DNA of 26,139 bases from Candidatus Neomicrothrix sp. UBA6944 (GTDB taxonomy: Bacteria > Actinomycetota > Acidimicrobiia > Acidimicrobiales > Poriferisodalaceae), in NCBI GenBank assembly GCA_002448715.1, contig DJZU01000061.1:1-26139 (forward strand), written 5' to 3'. Below, in pieces: positions 1 through 8,787 of the stretch (position 1 is its first letter; each line of letters begins with the position of its first letter). The notes under the pieces were generated by a model. It was given only the letters and a program-made list of their open reading frames with translations. It made no database searches and was not told the DNA's origin. Both the position numbers and the translations under genes were made by a program.

Positions 1-9
1 GACCACACT

Positions 10-41
10 AGGAAGTCAGGGGTCCCATCCCCTGGCTTCCT
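10..41. terminator. Long GC-rich hairpin, possible terminator after the malic enzyme gene
   Basis: Arms AGGAAG (10-15) plus CAGGGG (17-22) pair with CCCCTG (29-34) plus CTTCCT (36-41) around a 6-nt loop. The central T16/G35 pair is a U.G wobble in plus-strand RNA and a C/A mismatch in minus-strand RNA. It lies about 90 bases past the stop of the minus-strand malic enzyme gene, so it may end the purine transcript. No T-run follows on either strand, so a classical intrinsic terminator is not shown. The structure fits plus-strand RNA better, so it may serve an unseen gene to the left. The rest of 1-133 shows no gene. Confidence 0.5.
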
Positions 42-133
42 GTGATTTACGGGGCTTTCATCATTAAGTTTCTGATGCGAAGCCGTGAAGTGTGTGATCG
101 CCCGCAACCACGGATTTCGGATTCTGTAGTGGC

Positions 134-1534
134 CTACCCTCGGCTGACGCCGTCAGCTTCGGCAGCCGTTGCAACCGCAGCTGATACTGCCGGCACAACG
201 GAGCGGTCAAACGCTGTGGGGATGATCAACTCTGGAGAAAGGTCATCACTTGACACCGCAGCCGCTATTGCCGAAGCTGCTGCTATTTTCATCCCCTCGG
301 TGATATCGCTAGCGCCAGCGTCAAATGCGCCTCGGAATATTCCGGGAAAGGCAAGTACGTTGTTGATTTGATTCGGATAATCACTTCGGCCAGTGGCAAC
401 TACTGCTGCTATATCAGTGATCTCTTCAGGCAGAATTTCCGGGTCGGGGTTGGCCATTGCAAAAACAATTGGCTTGTTCGCCATTGCGCCAACATCGTCT
501 CGAGTAATCAAGCCCGGACCACTCAACCCCATGAACACGTCGGCGCCAACCATCGCGTCACCAACAGACCCAGATATTTGATCTTTGTTGGTGTTGTTTG
601 CGATCCATTCCTTTGCCGAATTCAGACCTTCTCGGCCCGGGTACAGGGTGCCCTGTCGGTCACATACCACTACATCGCCAATGCCTCTACCCAAAAGAAT
701 TTTGGCGCATGCAACGCCAGCTGCCCCCGCGCCCAAGATCACGCATCTCAAATTTGAGAAATCTTTACCTGTAATACGAACAGCATTTTCTAGGGCTGCT
801 AACGCGACTACGGCGGTGCCGTGCTGATCATCATGGAAGACCGGAATATCGAGGGCCTCGCGAAGAGCAGCTTCAACCTCGAAAGCTCCTGGCGCAGCTA
901 TATCTTCAAGATTGATACCGCCGAAAGTCGGAGCAAGACGAATAACCGTTTCAACAATTTCTTCAGGTGTATCAACGTCTATGCAGATCGGGAACGCGTC
1001 AACTCCGGCAAATTCCTTAAACAGCAGTGCCTTGCCTTCCATGACTGGCATAGCAGCCGCGGGTCCGATATCCCCGAGCCCAAGAACAGCTGTTCCATCA
1101 CTGACAATCGCCACTGTGTTCTTGCGAATAGTTAATTCATGCGACACCGATTCATCTTCATGAATCGCCATACAAACTCGCGCCACGCCAGGGGTGTAGG
1201 CCATCGAAAGGTCATCAGCGTCTCTCAGCGGTATGCGGCTAATTGTTTCGAGTTTCCCGCCTTCGTGGATCTTGAACGTGCGATCAACAGCGCTGATGAC
1301 TTTTATTCCCTCCAACCCATCAACAGCTTCACAAATTTCTTCTACGTGGGCTTCGCTCGCCGCGTCAACCACGACCTCTTCGCGTAAAGAACCTGCGGTA
1401 ACGGTGAAGCCTCGCAGGCTTCTGATATTCCCACCCACATCTCCTATTGCTGTGCAGAGCCGACCTAATGTGCCCGGCTCATGGGCAAGTTCAACTTCTA
1501 ATGTGGCCGAGAAAGCCGCTGTGGGACGGGACAT
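134..1534 (-). CDS. Malic enzyme with N-terminal ACT-like domain
   Basis: Oxidative decarboxylation of malate to pyruvate with NAD(P)+, cytosolic. Residues about 8-80 form an ACT-like regulatory domain. The malic domain follows, with the YTPGVA motif (catalytic Tyr about 113), Lys about 168 in MEGKAL, metal ligands in GGINLEDI (Glu210, Asp211) and FHDDQHGTA (Asp235-236), and a Rossmann motif GAGAAGVA near 268. The 466-residue length and domain order match Streptomyces-type malic enzymes. A GGAG lies 5 bases before the ATG. It is the last gene of the purine run, about 80 bases after pyrE, so co-transcription is possible but not certain. The ACT domain suggests allosteric control by a small ligand, which cannot be named from sequence. 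Cofactor choice (NAD or NADP) is unresolved. Confidence 0.93.
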   Translation of the reverse strand: MSRPTAAFSATLEVELAHEPGTLGRLCTAIGDVGGNIRSLRGFTVTAGSLREEVVVDAASEAHVEEICEAVDGLEGIKVISAVDRTFKIHEGGKLETISRIPLRDADDLSMAYTPGVARVCMAIHEDESVSHELTIRKNTVAIVSDGTAVLGLGDIGPAAAMPVMEGKALLFKEFAGVDAFPICIDVDTPEEIVETVIRLAPTFGGINLEDIAAPGAFEVEAALREALDIPVFHDDQHGTAVVALAALENAVRITGKDFSNLRCVILGAGAAGVACAKILLGRGIGDVVVCDRQGTLYPGREGLNSAKEWIANNTNKDQISGSVGDAMVGADVFMGLSGPGLITRDDVGAMANKPIVFAMANPDPEILPEEITDIAAVVATGRSDYPNQINNVLAFPGIFRGAFDAGASDITEGMKIAAASAIAAAVSSDDLSPELIIPTAFDRSVVPAVSAAVATAAEADGVSRG

Positions 1535-1614
1535 CGAGTCTCCTGATACGAAATTAGAGCGCTCTATTGTGGCGGAATGAGTCGCTTAGTCCAAACAGTC
1601 GCGGCGCTTTTGTT

Positions 1615-2175
1615 TTAAGGACCTTCGTAATCAAAGCCCAATTCGACAGCCGTAAGAAGGGCAAAAAAGTCAATCCCTTCTTTTTTTGCAAGTGCTTCGC
1701 AGGTGCCACCGCGGTCTACGACTGCGATAACTACTACTGGTTCAGCCCCAAAAGCTCTCACGGCCGCAGCTGCTTCTAGTGGAGAGACACCTCGAGTGAC
1801 AACGTCTTCTGTGATCGCAACGCGATCACCTTTTCGCAATGCACCTGCGATTCGACCCTCAACACCATGATCTTTGGCTTCTTTTCGGACACTAAAGCTG
1901 CGCAGTGGAACCCCGCGGTCAGCAGCTATCGCTGAGACTCCATAAGCGACAGGGTCGGCGCCCATTGTTAAGCCTCCAATTGCATCTATACCCACTACTT
2001 CATCCAAGATGATATCGGCGATGAGTTTGATGCCTAGAGGGTCACAGGCGGTCTGCTTCCCATCGATGAACCATGTGCTTTGGCGTCCTGATTTCAATAC
2101 GAAATCTCCCGTGCGGACGGCATGGGTCAACAGGTGTTCTTTCAATTCTGTTCGTCGAGGATCAAGTTCAGTCAC
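1615..2175 (-). CDS. pyrE: Orotate phosphoribosyltransferase
   Basis: Transfers phosphoribose from PRPP to orotate to give OMP in pyrimidine synthesis. The 186-residue protein has the OPRT lysine motif VRKEAKDHG (Lys98, Lys101) and a PRPP loop at 121-131 reading ITEDVVTRGVS. Most OPRTs have TTGGS at the end of this loop, so Arg128 and Val130 are unusual. The start is GTG, sharing GTGA with the purM stop, so translation is probably coupled. This pyrimidine gene rides on a purine operon and shares the PRPP substrate with purF. The lysine motif argues against a purine phosphoribosyltransferase, but the altered loop leaves some doubt about substrate. Confidence 0.88.
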   Translation of the reverse strand: MTELDPRRTELKEHLLTHAVRTGDFVLKSGRQSTWFIDGKQTACDPLGIKLIADIILDEVVGIDAIGGLTMGADPVAYGVSAIAADRGVPLRSFSVRKEAKDHGVEGRIAGALRKGDRVAITEDVVTRGVSPLEAAAAVRAFGAEPVVVIAVVDRGGTCEALAKKEGIDFFALLTAVELGFDYEGP

Positions 2176-3206
2176 TCATCAGCCCACCTAACTTCGCCGT
2201 TTCCTTCTAAAATTTGTCCAATGGTCCATGCTTCATGACCATCTTGATGTGCCACTTCGATTATCAGATCAGCTTGTTCCCTAGGCACAACGAGGACCAT
2301 CCCTATGCCTATGTTGAAGACGTTGCGCATTTCGCTTTCCGAGACCGGACCTTCAGCGGCGATTTGATCAAAAATTCGTGGACGGCGCCACCGGGCCACG
2401 TCAATTTGAGCATCAACGTCGGGGTTGATAACTCGCTTGAGATTGCCCGCTAGGCCTCCGCCCGTAATGTGTGCTGCACCATGAATCTCAAATTGACGAA
2501 ACGCTCTTAGCACTGTTGGTGCGTATATCTCCGATGGACGTATAAGTTCATCGCCAAGCGAGACTTCAGCTTGCGGCCAAGCCGGTTCATCTAGAGAGTG
2601 TCCGTCCATTAGGACGCGCCGCGCCAAGCTATATCCGTTGCAGCGCAGACCAGGTGACGCTATGCCGACCAGTACATCAGCGACGGCGACTGCGGACTTC
2701 GTTGGGATTTCAGCTCGTTCGACGACACCCACCGCAAATCCCGAAACATCAAAATCTTGATGACTCATCGTGTCGGGATGCTCGGCTATTTCGCCACCCG
2801 TCAAAGCACAGCCAGCTTGGCGACAGCCTTCGGCAAACCCCATAACCAGTTGTTCAATTTGTTCTGGGTTGACTTTCCCAACAGTTAACTGGTCCAAGAA
2901 GAAAAGGGGCTCGGCTCCGCACGTAACAATGTCGTCGACACACATTGCGACGACATCGATTCCTATCGTGTCGTATTTATTCAATTTCTGAGCAACAAGT
3001 GGTTTTGTTCCCGCACCGTCATTTCCAGACACCAGCACTGGTTCTTGATAACCATCCGGGATGGCAACAATGGAACCAAAGCCGCCTACTTCACTTATAA
3101 CTTCTGGTCTGAAGGTTGACCGGACATGGGGCGTCAGCCGACGTACCGCTTCGTCAGCGCTCTCAATGTCAACGCCTGCTTCTGAATAGGTGATCTCAGA
3201 AGTCAT
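2172..3206 (-). CDS. purM: Phosphoribosylformylglycinamidine cyclo-ligase (AIR synthetase)
   Basis: ATP-dependent ring closure of FGAM to AIR, the fifth step of purine synthesis. The 344-residue protein begins with the family motif YSEAGVDIE and has SGNDGAGTKP (about 59-68), GIDVVAMCVDDIV, GAEPLFFLD and GCALTGGEIAEHP, in the order seen in PurM. It carries the PurM/PurL (AIRS) fold with an N-terminal dimerisation half and a C-terminal ATP-binding half (HITGGGLAGNL). The ATG overlaps the purF stop (ATGA) and its own stop overlaps pyrE (GTGA), so it sits in a tightly coupled operon. Nothing is missing or truncated. Confidence 0.97.
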   Translation of the reverse strand: MTSEITYSEAGVDIESADEAVRRLTPHVRSTFRPEVISEVGGFGSIVAIPDGYQEPVLVSGNDGAGTKPLVAQKLNKYDTIGIDVVAMCVDDIVTCGAEPLFFLDQLTVGKVNPEQIEQLVMGFAEGCRQAGCALTGGEIAEHPDTMSHQDFDVSGFAVGVVERAEIPTKSAVAVADVLVGIASPGLRCNGYSLARRVLMDGHSLDEPAWPQAEVSLGDELIRPSEIYAPTVLRAFRQFEIHGAAHITGGGLAGNLKRVINPDVDAQIDVARWRRPRIFDQIAAEGPVSESEMRNVFNIGIGMVLVVPREQADLIIEVAHQDGHEAWTIGQILEGNGEVRWADE

Positions 3207-4693
3207 TGGCCTAGCTTCATTTGTGAAGTGGAGATAAACGCTGAACCGTGTTCATCTTTTCGTTTTCCTAGGACTTCTCTTCCTATTTCTTCAGGAATCT
3301 CGACCGGGTACTGTCCATCCAAACAAGCTGTACAGAACCCGGCGCCGGGAGCACCTGTTGCACTGACAAGTCGGTCTAATTCCAAGTACGCAATTGAGTT
3401 AGCGCCTAAGTATTCGCGTATTTCCTCCATAGTTAGGTTCGCTGCCATCAGCTCCGCTTGAGTCCCAGTATCCATTCCATAGAAGCATGGCCACCGGTAT
3501 GGGGGCGACGAAATTCGAAGGTGCACTTCAGCAGCGCCTGCGGCTCGCAACATTTCAACTATTGCCCGGGTAGTTGTTCCTCTCACAATTGAATCGTCGA
3601 CTACCACAAGTCGTTGGCCTTCAATGTTGTGACGTATCGGATTGAGTTTCATCTTCACGCCTAAAGCGCGCATCTCCTGAGAGGGCGCAATGAAAGTCCG
3701 TCCTATGTATCGGTTCTTCACCAATCCGTCTCGATACGGGATACCACTTGTTCGGGCAAAACCTTGGGCTGCGGGGATTCCCGACTCTGGGACGGGCATG
3801 ACAAGATCGGCCGAAGCGGGGGCTTGATGAGCGAGTTCCTCACCCATGCGCTGTCGAGCTGAATGGACATTGCGCCCATACAGAAGGGTGTCGGGTCGTG
3901 AGAAATAGACAAACTCAAAAATGCAAAGCTTAGGGTCCGGGTTCTCGAATAGTTGGTGTGATCGCCAGCCATTGGCATCAATGATGATCATCTCACCAGG
4001 GTCGACTTCTCGGACAAAGTGCGCCCCTACTGTGTCCAGAGCGGGGCTTTCCGAAGCGACAACCCATCCGTTGTCCAATCGCCCTAGGCATAATGGCCAG
4101 AATCCCTCAGGTCCACGGATCCCAATCAAATGTTTGCGATCCATTGCTACAAATGAAAATCCGCCTCGAAGCTTCGGTAAAACTCGCTCTAGAGCCCATG
4201 GAAGTTCGTCACCCTCGGGTGCGGCGTCACTTGCCAGTTCTAATGCCACCAGTTCAGCGACGAGGTCACTATCACTGGTTACAGTGCCCTCAAGCATCCC
4301 TGCTTCTTCGGCAAGTTCAGCTGTATTGACCAGGTTCCCATTGTGGGCGAGTGCAAATTCTAAGTTTCCAACATCTCTATAAAATGGTTGGGACGCGCGC
4401 CAGGAACTAGATCCCATTGTTGAATAACGCGTATGTCCAATTGCGATATTTCCTTCTAGTGCAGCCAGGATTCGATCATCGAAAGCACTCGAGACGAGGC
4501 CCATGTCTTTGACCACGGTCACGTTCTCGCCGTTGCTGACTGCAATACCAGCCGACTCTTGGCCACGATGTTGAAGTGCATAAAGACCCAGGTAGGTCTG
4601 GTGGGCAACTGGGTTGTCTGACCCCAACACACCAAAAACACCACACGCTTCTCGAGGTTTGTTGATCTCTATACCGGTCGATTCCATTGTCAT
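3203..4693 (-). CDS. purF: Amidophosphoribosyltransferase (glutamine PRPP amidotransferase)
   Basis: Commits PRPP to purine synthesis by making phosphoribosylamine from PRPP and glutamine. The 496-residue protein is of the Bacillus/Fe-S type. A short propeptide precedes Cys17 (EACGVFGV), the expected N-terminal nucleophile after processing. Four cysteines placed as for the [4Fe-4S] cluster are visible at 257 (KLCIFEF), 403 (WPCFYGMD) and 454/457 (CTAC). The PRPP loop VVVDDSIVRGTTT spans about 363-375. Two in-frame ATGs (codons 1 and 3) are possible. The first overlaps the purL stop as ATGA. The family is usually feedback-inhibited by purine nucleotides. Propeptide removal and the cluster are inferred from the family. 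Confidence 0.97.
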   Translation of the reverse strand: MTMESTGIEINKPREACGVFGVLGSDNPVAHQTYLGLYALQHRGQESAGIAVSNGENVTVVKDMGLVSSAFDDRILAALEGNIAIGHTRYSTMGSSSWRASQPFYRDVGNLEFALAHNGNLVNTAELAEEAGMLEGTVTSDSDLVAELVALELASDAAPEGDELPWALERVLPKLRGGFSFVAMDRKHLIGIRGPEGFWPLCLGRLDNGWVVASESPALDTVGAHFVREVDPGEMIIIDANGWRSHQLFENPDPKLCIFEFVYFSRPDTLLYGRNVHSARQRMGEELAHQAPASADLVMPVPESGIPAAQGFARTSGIPYRDGLVKNRYIGRTFIAPSQEMRALGVKMKLNPIRHNIEGQRLVVVDDSIVRGTTTRAIVEMLRAAGAAEVHLRISSPPYRWPCFYGMDTGTQAELMAANLTMEEIREYLGANSIAYLELDRLVSATGAPGAGFCTACLDGQYPVEIPEEIGREVLGKRKDEHGSAFISTSQMKLGQ

Positions 4694-6921
4694 GCGCTGA
4701 CGGTCCCTAGGCCCAGGGCTTCAGGAAGTTTATTTTGATATGCAAATTCCAGTTCACTGACAGGGATGGTGATTTCAGATCCGAAATTGAGCGATGTGCC
4801 ACCAGTTCGCCCAATTTGGGTTGCGGGAACCCCGTGGTCATTGGCGTCCCTCAAGAAAGTATCTACGAGTTTCTCTCCCACAACGGCTAAGAAGCGGCCG
4901 CCCGATTCATTAAACATGGAGAGGTGGTCGTCATGATCGATGATTTGGGCTCCGACGCCACCATCGATTGCCATCTCTGCGGCCGCAACGGCTAGACCCC
5001 CTTCGCCAATGTCGTGCACTGCCAGTAATCGCTGTTTCTGGACTGCTTCAGCAACGAATTGGCTCGTACGGACGGCTTGTTCGAGGTCAAATATCGGCAA
5101 GGTCCCGTCCTTGCATTCCCCGATCTCCCAGGCCCATTGACTTCCTGCAAGAGAAACGTGGGTGTCAGGCACTTGACCTAGCAACAGAAGCGACGCGTCG
5201 GGTGGGAAGCCAATAGAAGGAGGTGGCGTTGATAGTGATGGGTGCATTCCAATGACCCCGACCACTGGTGTTGGCGCGATATCAACGGCATTAGTTTCGT
5301 TGTAGAGGCTGACATTCCCACCAATCACCGGTGCATCGAAGGCGATACATGCTTCAGCCATGCCGTCTACGGCTTCAGACAATTGCCACATAACTTCGGG
5401 ATGCTCCGGGTTGCCGAAATTCAAACAATTGACTACAGCCAAAGGTCGCGCTCCAACGCAGGCGATGTTCATAACTGCTTCCGCGACGACCATCGCTGTC
5501 CCCTGGCGCGGGTCTATGTGACACCAACGATGATTGCCATCCGTAGATAGAGCGATTCCTCTTCCCGTTTCTTCACCGTTGCGTGGATTTCGAAGTCGGA
5601 GCAAGGTCCCATCATTTCCTGGACCTACGACTGTATTAAGGAACAATTGATGGTCATATTGGCTGTAAATCCATGCCGGGTCTCGCAACAGGCTTAGCAA
5701 ATCATCGACGCAACTCACGGGGCCTTGCGACGCGTCTTTTGCTCGGCGCTCTGCGAGATCACTGGGCGGCGTAATTGGTCGATTGTATTCAGGGGCGTCG
5801 TCGTGCAGTGTTGAGGCAGGAAGGTTAGCCAAGACATCACCATCAAATCCGTCAAGAATCCTCAGTTGCCCAGTGCCTGTTACTCGACCAATAACGCTGG
5901 CCTTTATTTCCCACCGAGAGGAGATAGCTTCTACTTGAGCAAGATCTTCGGGCTTAATAATCGCCAGCATGCGCTCTTGCGATTCTGAGGTCATTAACTC
6001 AAAGGGTTCCATGTTGTTCTCGCGAGCGTGAATGGCGGTCACATCCACATCCATGCCAGCGCCCCCGCGTGACGCTGTTTCACTAGTTGCGCAGGTGATT
6101 CCAGCTCCGCCAAGATCTTGAATTCCTGAGACGAGACCTTCATCTAATAATTCAAGGCACGCCTCTAAGAGCCTTTTCTCTTCAAAGGGATCACCAACTT
6201 GGACACTTGGCCGCTTATCGGTGTCTTCAGCGCTTTCATCGAAGCCCGCTGAAGCCAGAACGCTAACTCCGCCTATTCCGTCTCTTCCGGTGGAGGCACC
6301 AAGAAGGACGGCAAGATTACCGACACCGCTAGCTTGACCTAGGACTAAGCGTTCCGTTGGCAGTACTCCCATGGCTAGGACATTGACAAGCGGATTACCT
6401 TTGTAGGTTTCATCGAAGACGATCTCGCCTCCGACTGTGGGCACGCCAACACTGTTCCCATACCCGGAAACGCCACTAATGACACCTTCAGCTATCCACC
6501 GACTGCGAGGGTCGTCAATGGGCCCGAACCGAAGGGGGTCCATAACCGCGATTGGACGTGCACCCATTGTAAAAATATCTCTGAGAATGCCACCAACTCC
6601 GGTAGCGGCCCCCTGGTACGGCTCAATTGCTGAAGGGTGGTTGTGACTTTCGATTCGTATAGCGACCGCTATGTCATCTCCAACGTCTATTACTCCGGCG
6701 TTCTCTCCTGGACCTACTAACACCCATGGAGCTTCGGTGGGGAGTCGCTTCAAATGAATTTTCGACGACTTGTATGAGCAATGTTCGGACCACATCACTG
6801 AGTACATTGCTAATTCGAGATGGTTGGGATGTCGGTCCAACAGCTCATAGATGCGTTGGTACTCGTCGTCGCTAAGTCCAAGTGCCCGGTGGACTGATGC
6901 GTCTTCAGGGGCAGGACTCAC
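4690..6921 (-). CDS. purL: Phosphoribosylformylglycinamidine synthase, large subunit PurL
   Basis: Synthetase subunit of FGAM synthase, which converts FGAR to FGAM with ATP and ammonia from PurQ. At 743 residues it is the small PurL type that works as a PurLSQ complex, matching the separate purS and purQ next door. Visible motifs are SEHCSYKSSK (about 45-54), ESHNHPSAIEPYQGAATGVGG (about 91-111, split here only as a description of the active-site stretch around His93), GGEIVFDE, and a second AIRS-type half with GGNVSLYNET and HDIGEGGLAVAAAEMA. The start is GTG, as an ATG two bases upstream runs straight into TGA. AGGAT precedes it. It is separated from purQ by 68 bases, the widest gap within the purine part of the run. 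The stop overlaps the purF ATG. Confidence 0.97.
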   Translation of the reverse strand: MSPAPEDASVHRALGLSDDEYQRIYELLDRHPNHLELAMYSVMWSEHCSYKSSKIHLKRLPTEAPWVLVGPGENAGVIDVGDDIAVAIRIESHNHPSAIEPYQGAATGVGGILRDIFTMGARPIAVMDPLRFGPIDDPRSRWIAEGVISGVSGYGNSVGVPTVGGEIVFDETYKGNPLVNVLAMGVLPTERLVLGQASGVGNLAVLLGASTGRDGIGGVSVLASAGFDESAEDTDKRPSVQVGDPFEEKRLLEACLELLDEGLVSGIQDLGGAGITCATSETASRGGAGMDVDVTAIHARENNMEPFELMTSESQERMLAIIKPEDLAQVEAISSRWEIKASVIGRVTGTGQLRILDGFDGDVLANLPASTLHDDAPEYNRPITPPSDLAERRAKDASQGPVSCVDDLLSLLRDPAWIYSQYDHQLFLNTVVGPGNDGTLLRLRNPRNGEETGRGIALSTDGNHRWCHIDPRQGTAMVVAEAVMNIACVGARPLAVVNCLNFGNPEHPEVMWQLSEAVDGMAEACIAFDAPVIGGNVSLYNETNAVDIAPTPVVGVIGMHPSLSTPPPSIGFPPDASLLLLGQVPDTHVSLAGSQWAWEIGECKDGTLPIFDLEQAVRTSQFVAEAVQKQRLLAVHDIGEGGLAVAAAEMAIDGGVGAQIIDHDDHLSMFNESGGRFLAVVGEKLVDTFLRDANDHGVPATQIGRTGGTSLNFGSEITIPVSELEFAYQNKLPEALGLGTVSA

Positions 6922-6989
6922 ATCCTAAATGTAGTCGCACGCTTGCTTTCCCCATGGATGCCTGGGGTTCGATTTTACGAATCAACTCG

Positions 6990-7649
6990 TTACGCGGCGA
7001 GCAAAGATTTTAGGAGGCTGTTCCCATCTGTTGAGCCCAGGAGGTGGGAGGTCGCGCGTTCAGGGTGGGGCATCATCCCCACTACATTGCCTGCTTGATT
7101 GCATATGCCAGCTATGTCAGCTGTCGAACCATTGGGGTTGTCTGTGTAACGAAAGACGATCCTGTTTTCAGCTTGCATCTGGGTTAGAACTTCGGGAGAG
7201 CACACATAGTTACCTTCGAAGTGGTTGATAGGAATCAATAAACGATCCCCTGCAGTGGATTGATGGCCCAGGACGTTAGAAGTGGACACAAATTCGATTT
7301 GTTGCATTGAGCAAAGAAATTTCATTCCTGCGTTCTTCTGCAACGCCCCTGGAAGTAACCCAGCTTCAGTTAGAACTTGGAATCCGTTGCATATGCCTAG
7401 CACCGGACCTCCGTCTTGGGCGAAAGAATTTATCGAGTCCATGATTGGAGAAAATTTTGCTATTGCTCCACACCGCAGATAGTCACCGTGAGCAAAACCC
7501 CCGGGTATCACGATTGCATCGACATTTTTTAGGTCGTATTGGCCATGCCAAAGAACTTCGGCTTCACCATCCAACGAGCGAATTGCGTCGATGGTGTCAA
7601 ATTCACAATTGGTCCCCGGAAAGCGAACTACTCCAACGCGCTGAGTCAT
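6990..7649 (-). CDS. purQ: FGAM synthase glutaminase subunit PurQ
   Basis: Class I glutamine amidotransferase that releases ammonia from glutamine and feeds it to PurL. The 219-residue protein has the GTN motif FPGTNCEFD near residue 10, a nucleophile elbow GICNGFQ with Cys87, and the His/Glu pair in MPHPER (His195, Glu197), so the Cys-His-Glu triad is complete. Its ATG overlaps the purS stop by four bases. The GICNGF motif and GGFAHGDYLRCG are typical of PurQ rather than of CarA or HisH. Confidence 0.97.
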   Translation of the reverse strand: MTQRVGVVRFPGTNCEFDTIDAIRSLDGEAEVLWHGQYDLKNVDAIVIPGGFAHGDYLRCGAIAKFSPIMDSINSFAQDGGPVLGICNGFQVLTEAGLLPGALQKNAGMKFLCSMQQIEFVSTSNVLGHQSTAGDRLLIPINHFEGNYVCSPEVLTQMQAENRIVFRYTDNPNGSTADIAGICNQAGNVVGMMPHPERATSHLLGSTDGNSLLKSLLAA

Positions 7650-7897
7650 TCTTCTAGCACTTCTACCAGTGAGTCTTCTATAACCGGGTTTGAGAGAAAT
7701 CGACTACACATATCTTCAACTAGTGATTTGGCGTCGTCGGATGAATCGGCTTCTACTTGTAGTCGGATCACCTTGCCCACTCTTACGTTGCCAGCCGTAA
7801 CGAAACCCAATGCAGGTAAGGCTCTTTCAATTGTTGAGCCCTCTGGGTTCGCTATTCCTTCCCGGGGTGACACCTCTACCTTGACTTCAAAGTGCAT
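7646..7897 (-). CDS. purS: FGAM synthase accessory subunit PurS
   Basis: Small protein of 83 residues that bridges PurQ and PurL in the three-subunit FGAM synthase of Gram-positive bacteria and archaea. The family pattern is visible as VEVSPREGIANPEGSTIERAL near the start (family: V.LK.GVLDPQG..I..AL) followed by VRVGKVIRLQVE. It has no catalytic residues of its own. The ATG shares one base with the purC stop (TAATG) and the stop overlaps purQ, so the purC-purS-purQ junctions are all tight. Assignment rests on the motif, the size and the position directly before purQ. Confidence 0.95.
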   Translation of the reverse strand: MHFEVKVEVSPREGIANPEGSTIERALPALGFVTAGNVRVGKVIRLQVEADSSDDAKSLVEDMCSRFLSNPVIEDSLVEVLEE

Positions 7898-8775
7898 TAG
7901 CTACCTCCGATCCACTGCGCGAACGATTCGCCAGTGATTCGTTCGTAAGCTGTTATGTATCGGTCGCGAGTCGCTTGCACGGTTTCGGTCGAGAGTGGTG
8001 GCGCGGGTGGAGATTTGTCCCATCCGGTTGCCTCGGTGGCATCTCGAACAGGTTGCTTGTCAAGTGATACCGGTGTGGCACCTGGGTTCCAGTTTTCTGC
8101 TGGCCAAAATCTTGATGAGTCGGGTGTAAGCAGCTCATCCGCTATCACCATTTCACCATCAACAAGACCAAGCTCAAATTTTGTGTCAGCAATGATTACC
8201 CCATTGCGTGCAGCGTGTTCCGAAGCGCGGGTATACGCCTCTAGGGAGATTTGGCGGGCTTGCTCAGCTAATTCCGAGCCGACAATGTCGACAGCTTCGT
8301 TATAACTGATATTGATGTCATGGCCTTCTGTCGCCTTTGTCGATGGAGTGAAGACAGCTTCTGGAAGTTGTTGAGCTTCTAAGAGGTCAGCAGGTAGGGA
8401 AGTTCCATGCATCGTCCCTGATTGTTGGTACTCCTTCCAAGCCGACCCGGTGATGTATCCACGAACGATGCATTCAAGCGGCAACATCTCCGCTTTGCGC
8501 ACCAGAAGAGCTCTCCCTGTCCATTCGGGACGTCTAGCTATCTCAGGAAAGTCAGCTGGGTCTGCTGACACTAGATGGGTCTGGGCACTTGGTGCGAGAT
8601 AATCAGACCACCAGACCGTCATCGCCGTTAGTACTCTGCCTTTGTCTGGTATCGGCTCACCGAAGACAACATCGAACGCCGATATTCGGTCTGTTGCCAC
8701 CATAAGCAGATGTCGGTCGTCTACGACGTACATCTCTCTAACTTTGCCACTGTGCAATAACTGAAGTTCGTTCAC
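7897..8775 (-). CDS. purC: Phosphoribosylaminoimidazole-succinocarboxamide synthase (SAICAR synthetase)
   Basis: Joins CAIR and aspartate with ATP to form SAICAR. The 292-residue protein is of the longer PurC type. Key motifs are HSGKVREMY (about 8-16), ATDRISAFDVVFGEPIPDKG (about 27-46), PLECIVRGYITGSAW and IIADTKFELG. The start is GTG. The nearby ATG is out of frame and meets TGA at once. A modest GAAGAG precedes it. Twelve bases separate it from the purB stop, so the two genes are probably co-transcribed. Confidence 0.96.
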   Translation of the reverse strand: MNELQLLHSGKVREMYVVDDRHLLMVATDRISAFDVVFGEPIPDKGRVLTAMTVWWSDYLAPSAQTHLVSADPADFPEIARRPEWTGRALLVRKAEMLPLECIVRGYITGSAWKEYQQSGTMHGTSLPADLLEAQQLPEAVFTPSTKATEGHDINISYNEAVDIVGSELAEQARQISLEAYTRASEHAARNGVIIADTKFELGLVDGEMVIADELLTPDSSRFWPAENWNPGATPVSLDKQPVRDATEATGWDKSPPAPPLSTETVQATRDRYITAYERITGESFAQWIGGS

Positions 8776-8787
8776 ATCTCTTCTCTA

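Noticed and set aside
3921..4382. 153-residue open frame on the plus strand inside purF
   Set aside because: Ser/Arg/Pro-rich shadow of the well-supported purF on the other strand, with no motif and no ribosome-binding site.
6950..6967. CCCCA/TGGGG hairpin in the purQ-purL gap as an attenuator
   Set aside because: Only a 5-bp stem with an 8-base loop and no T-run; too weak to claim.
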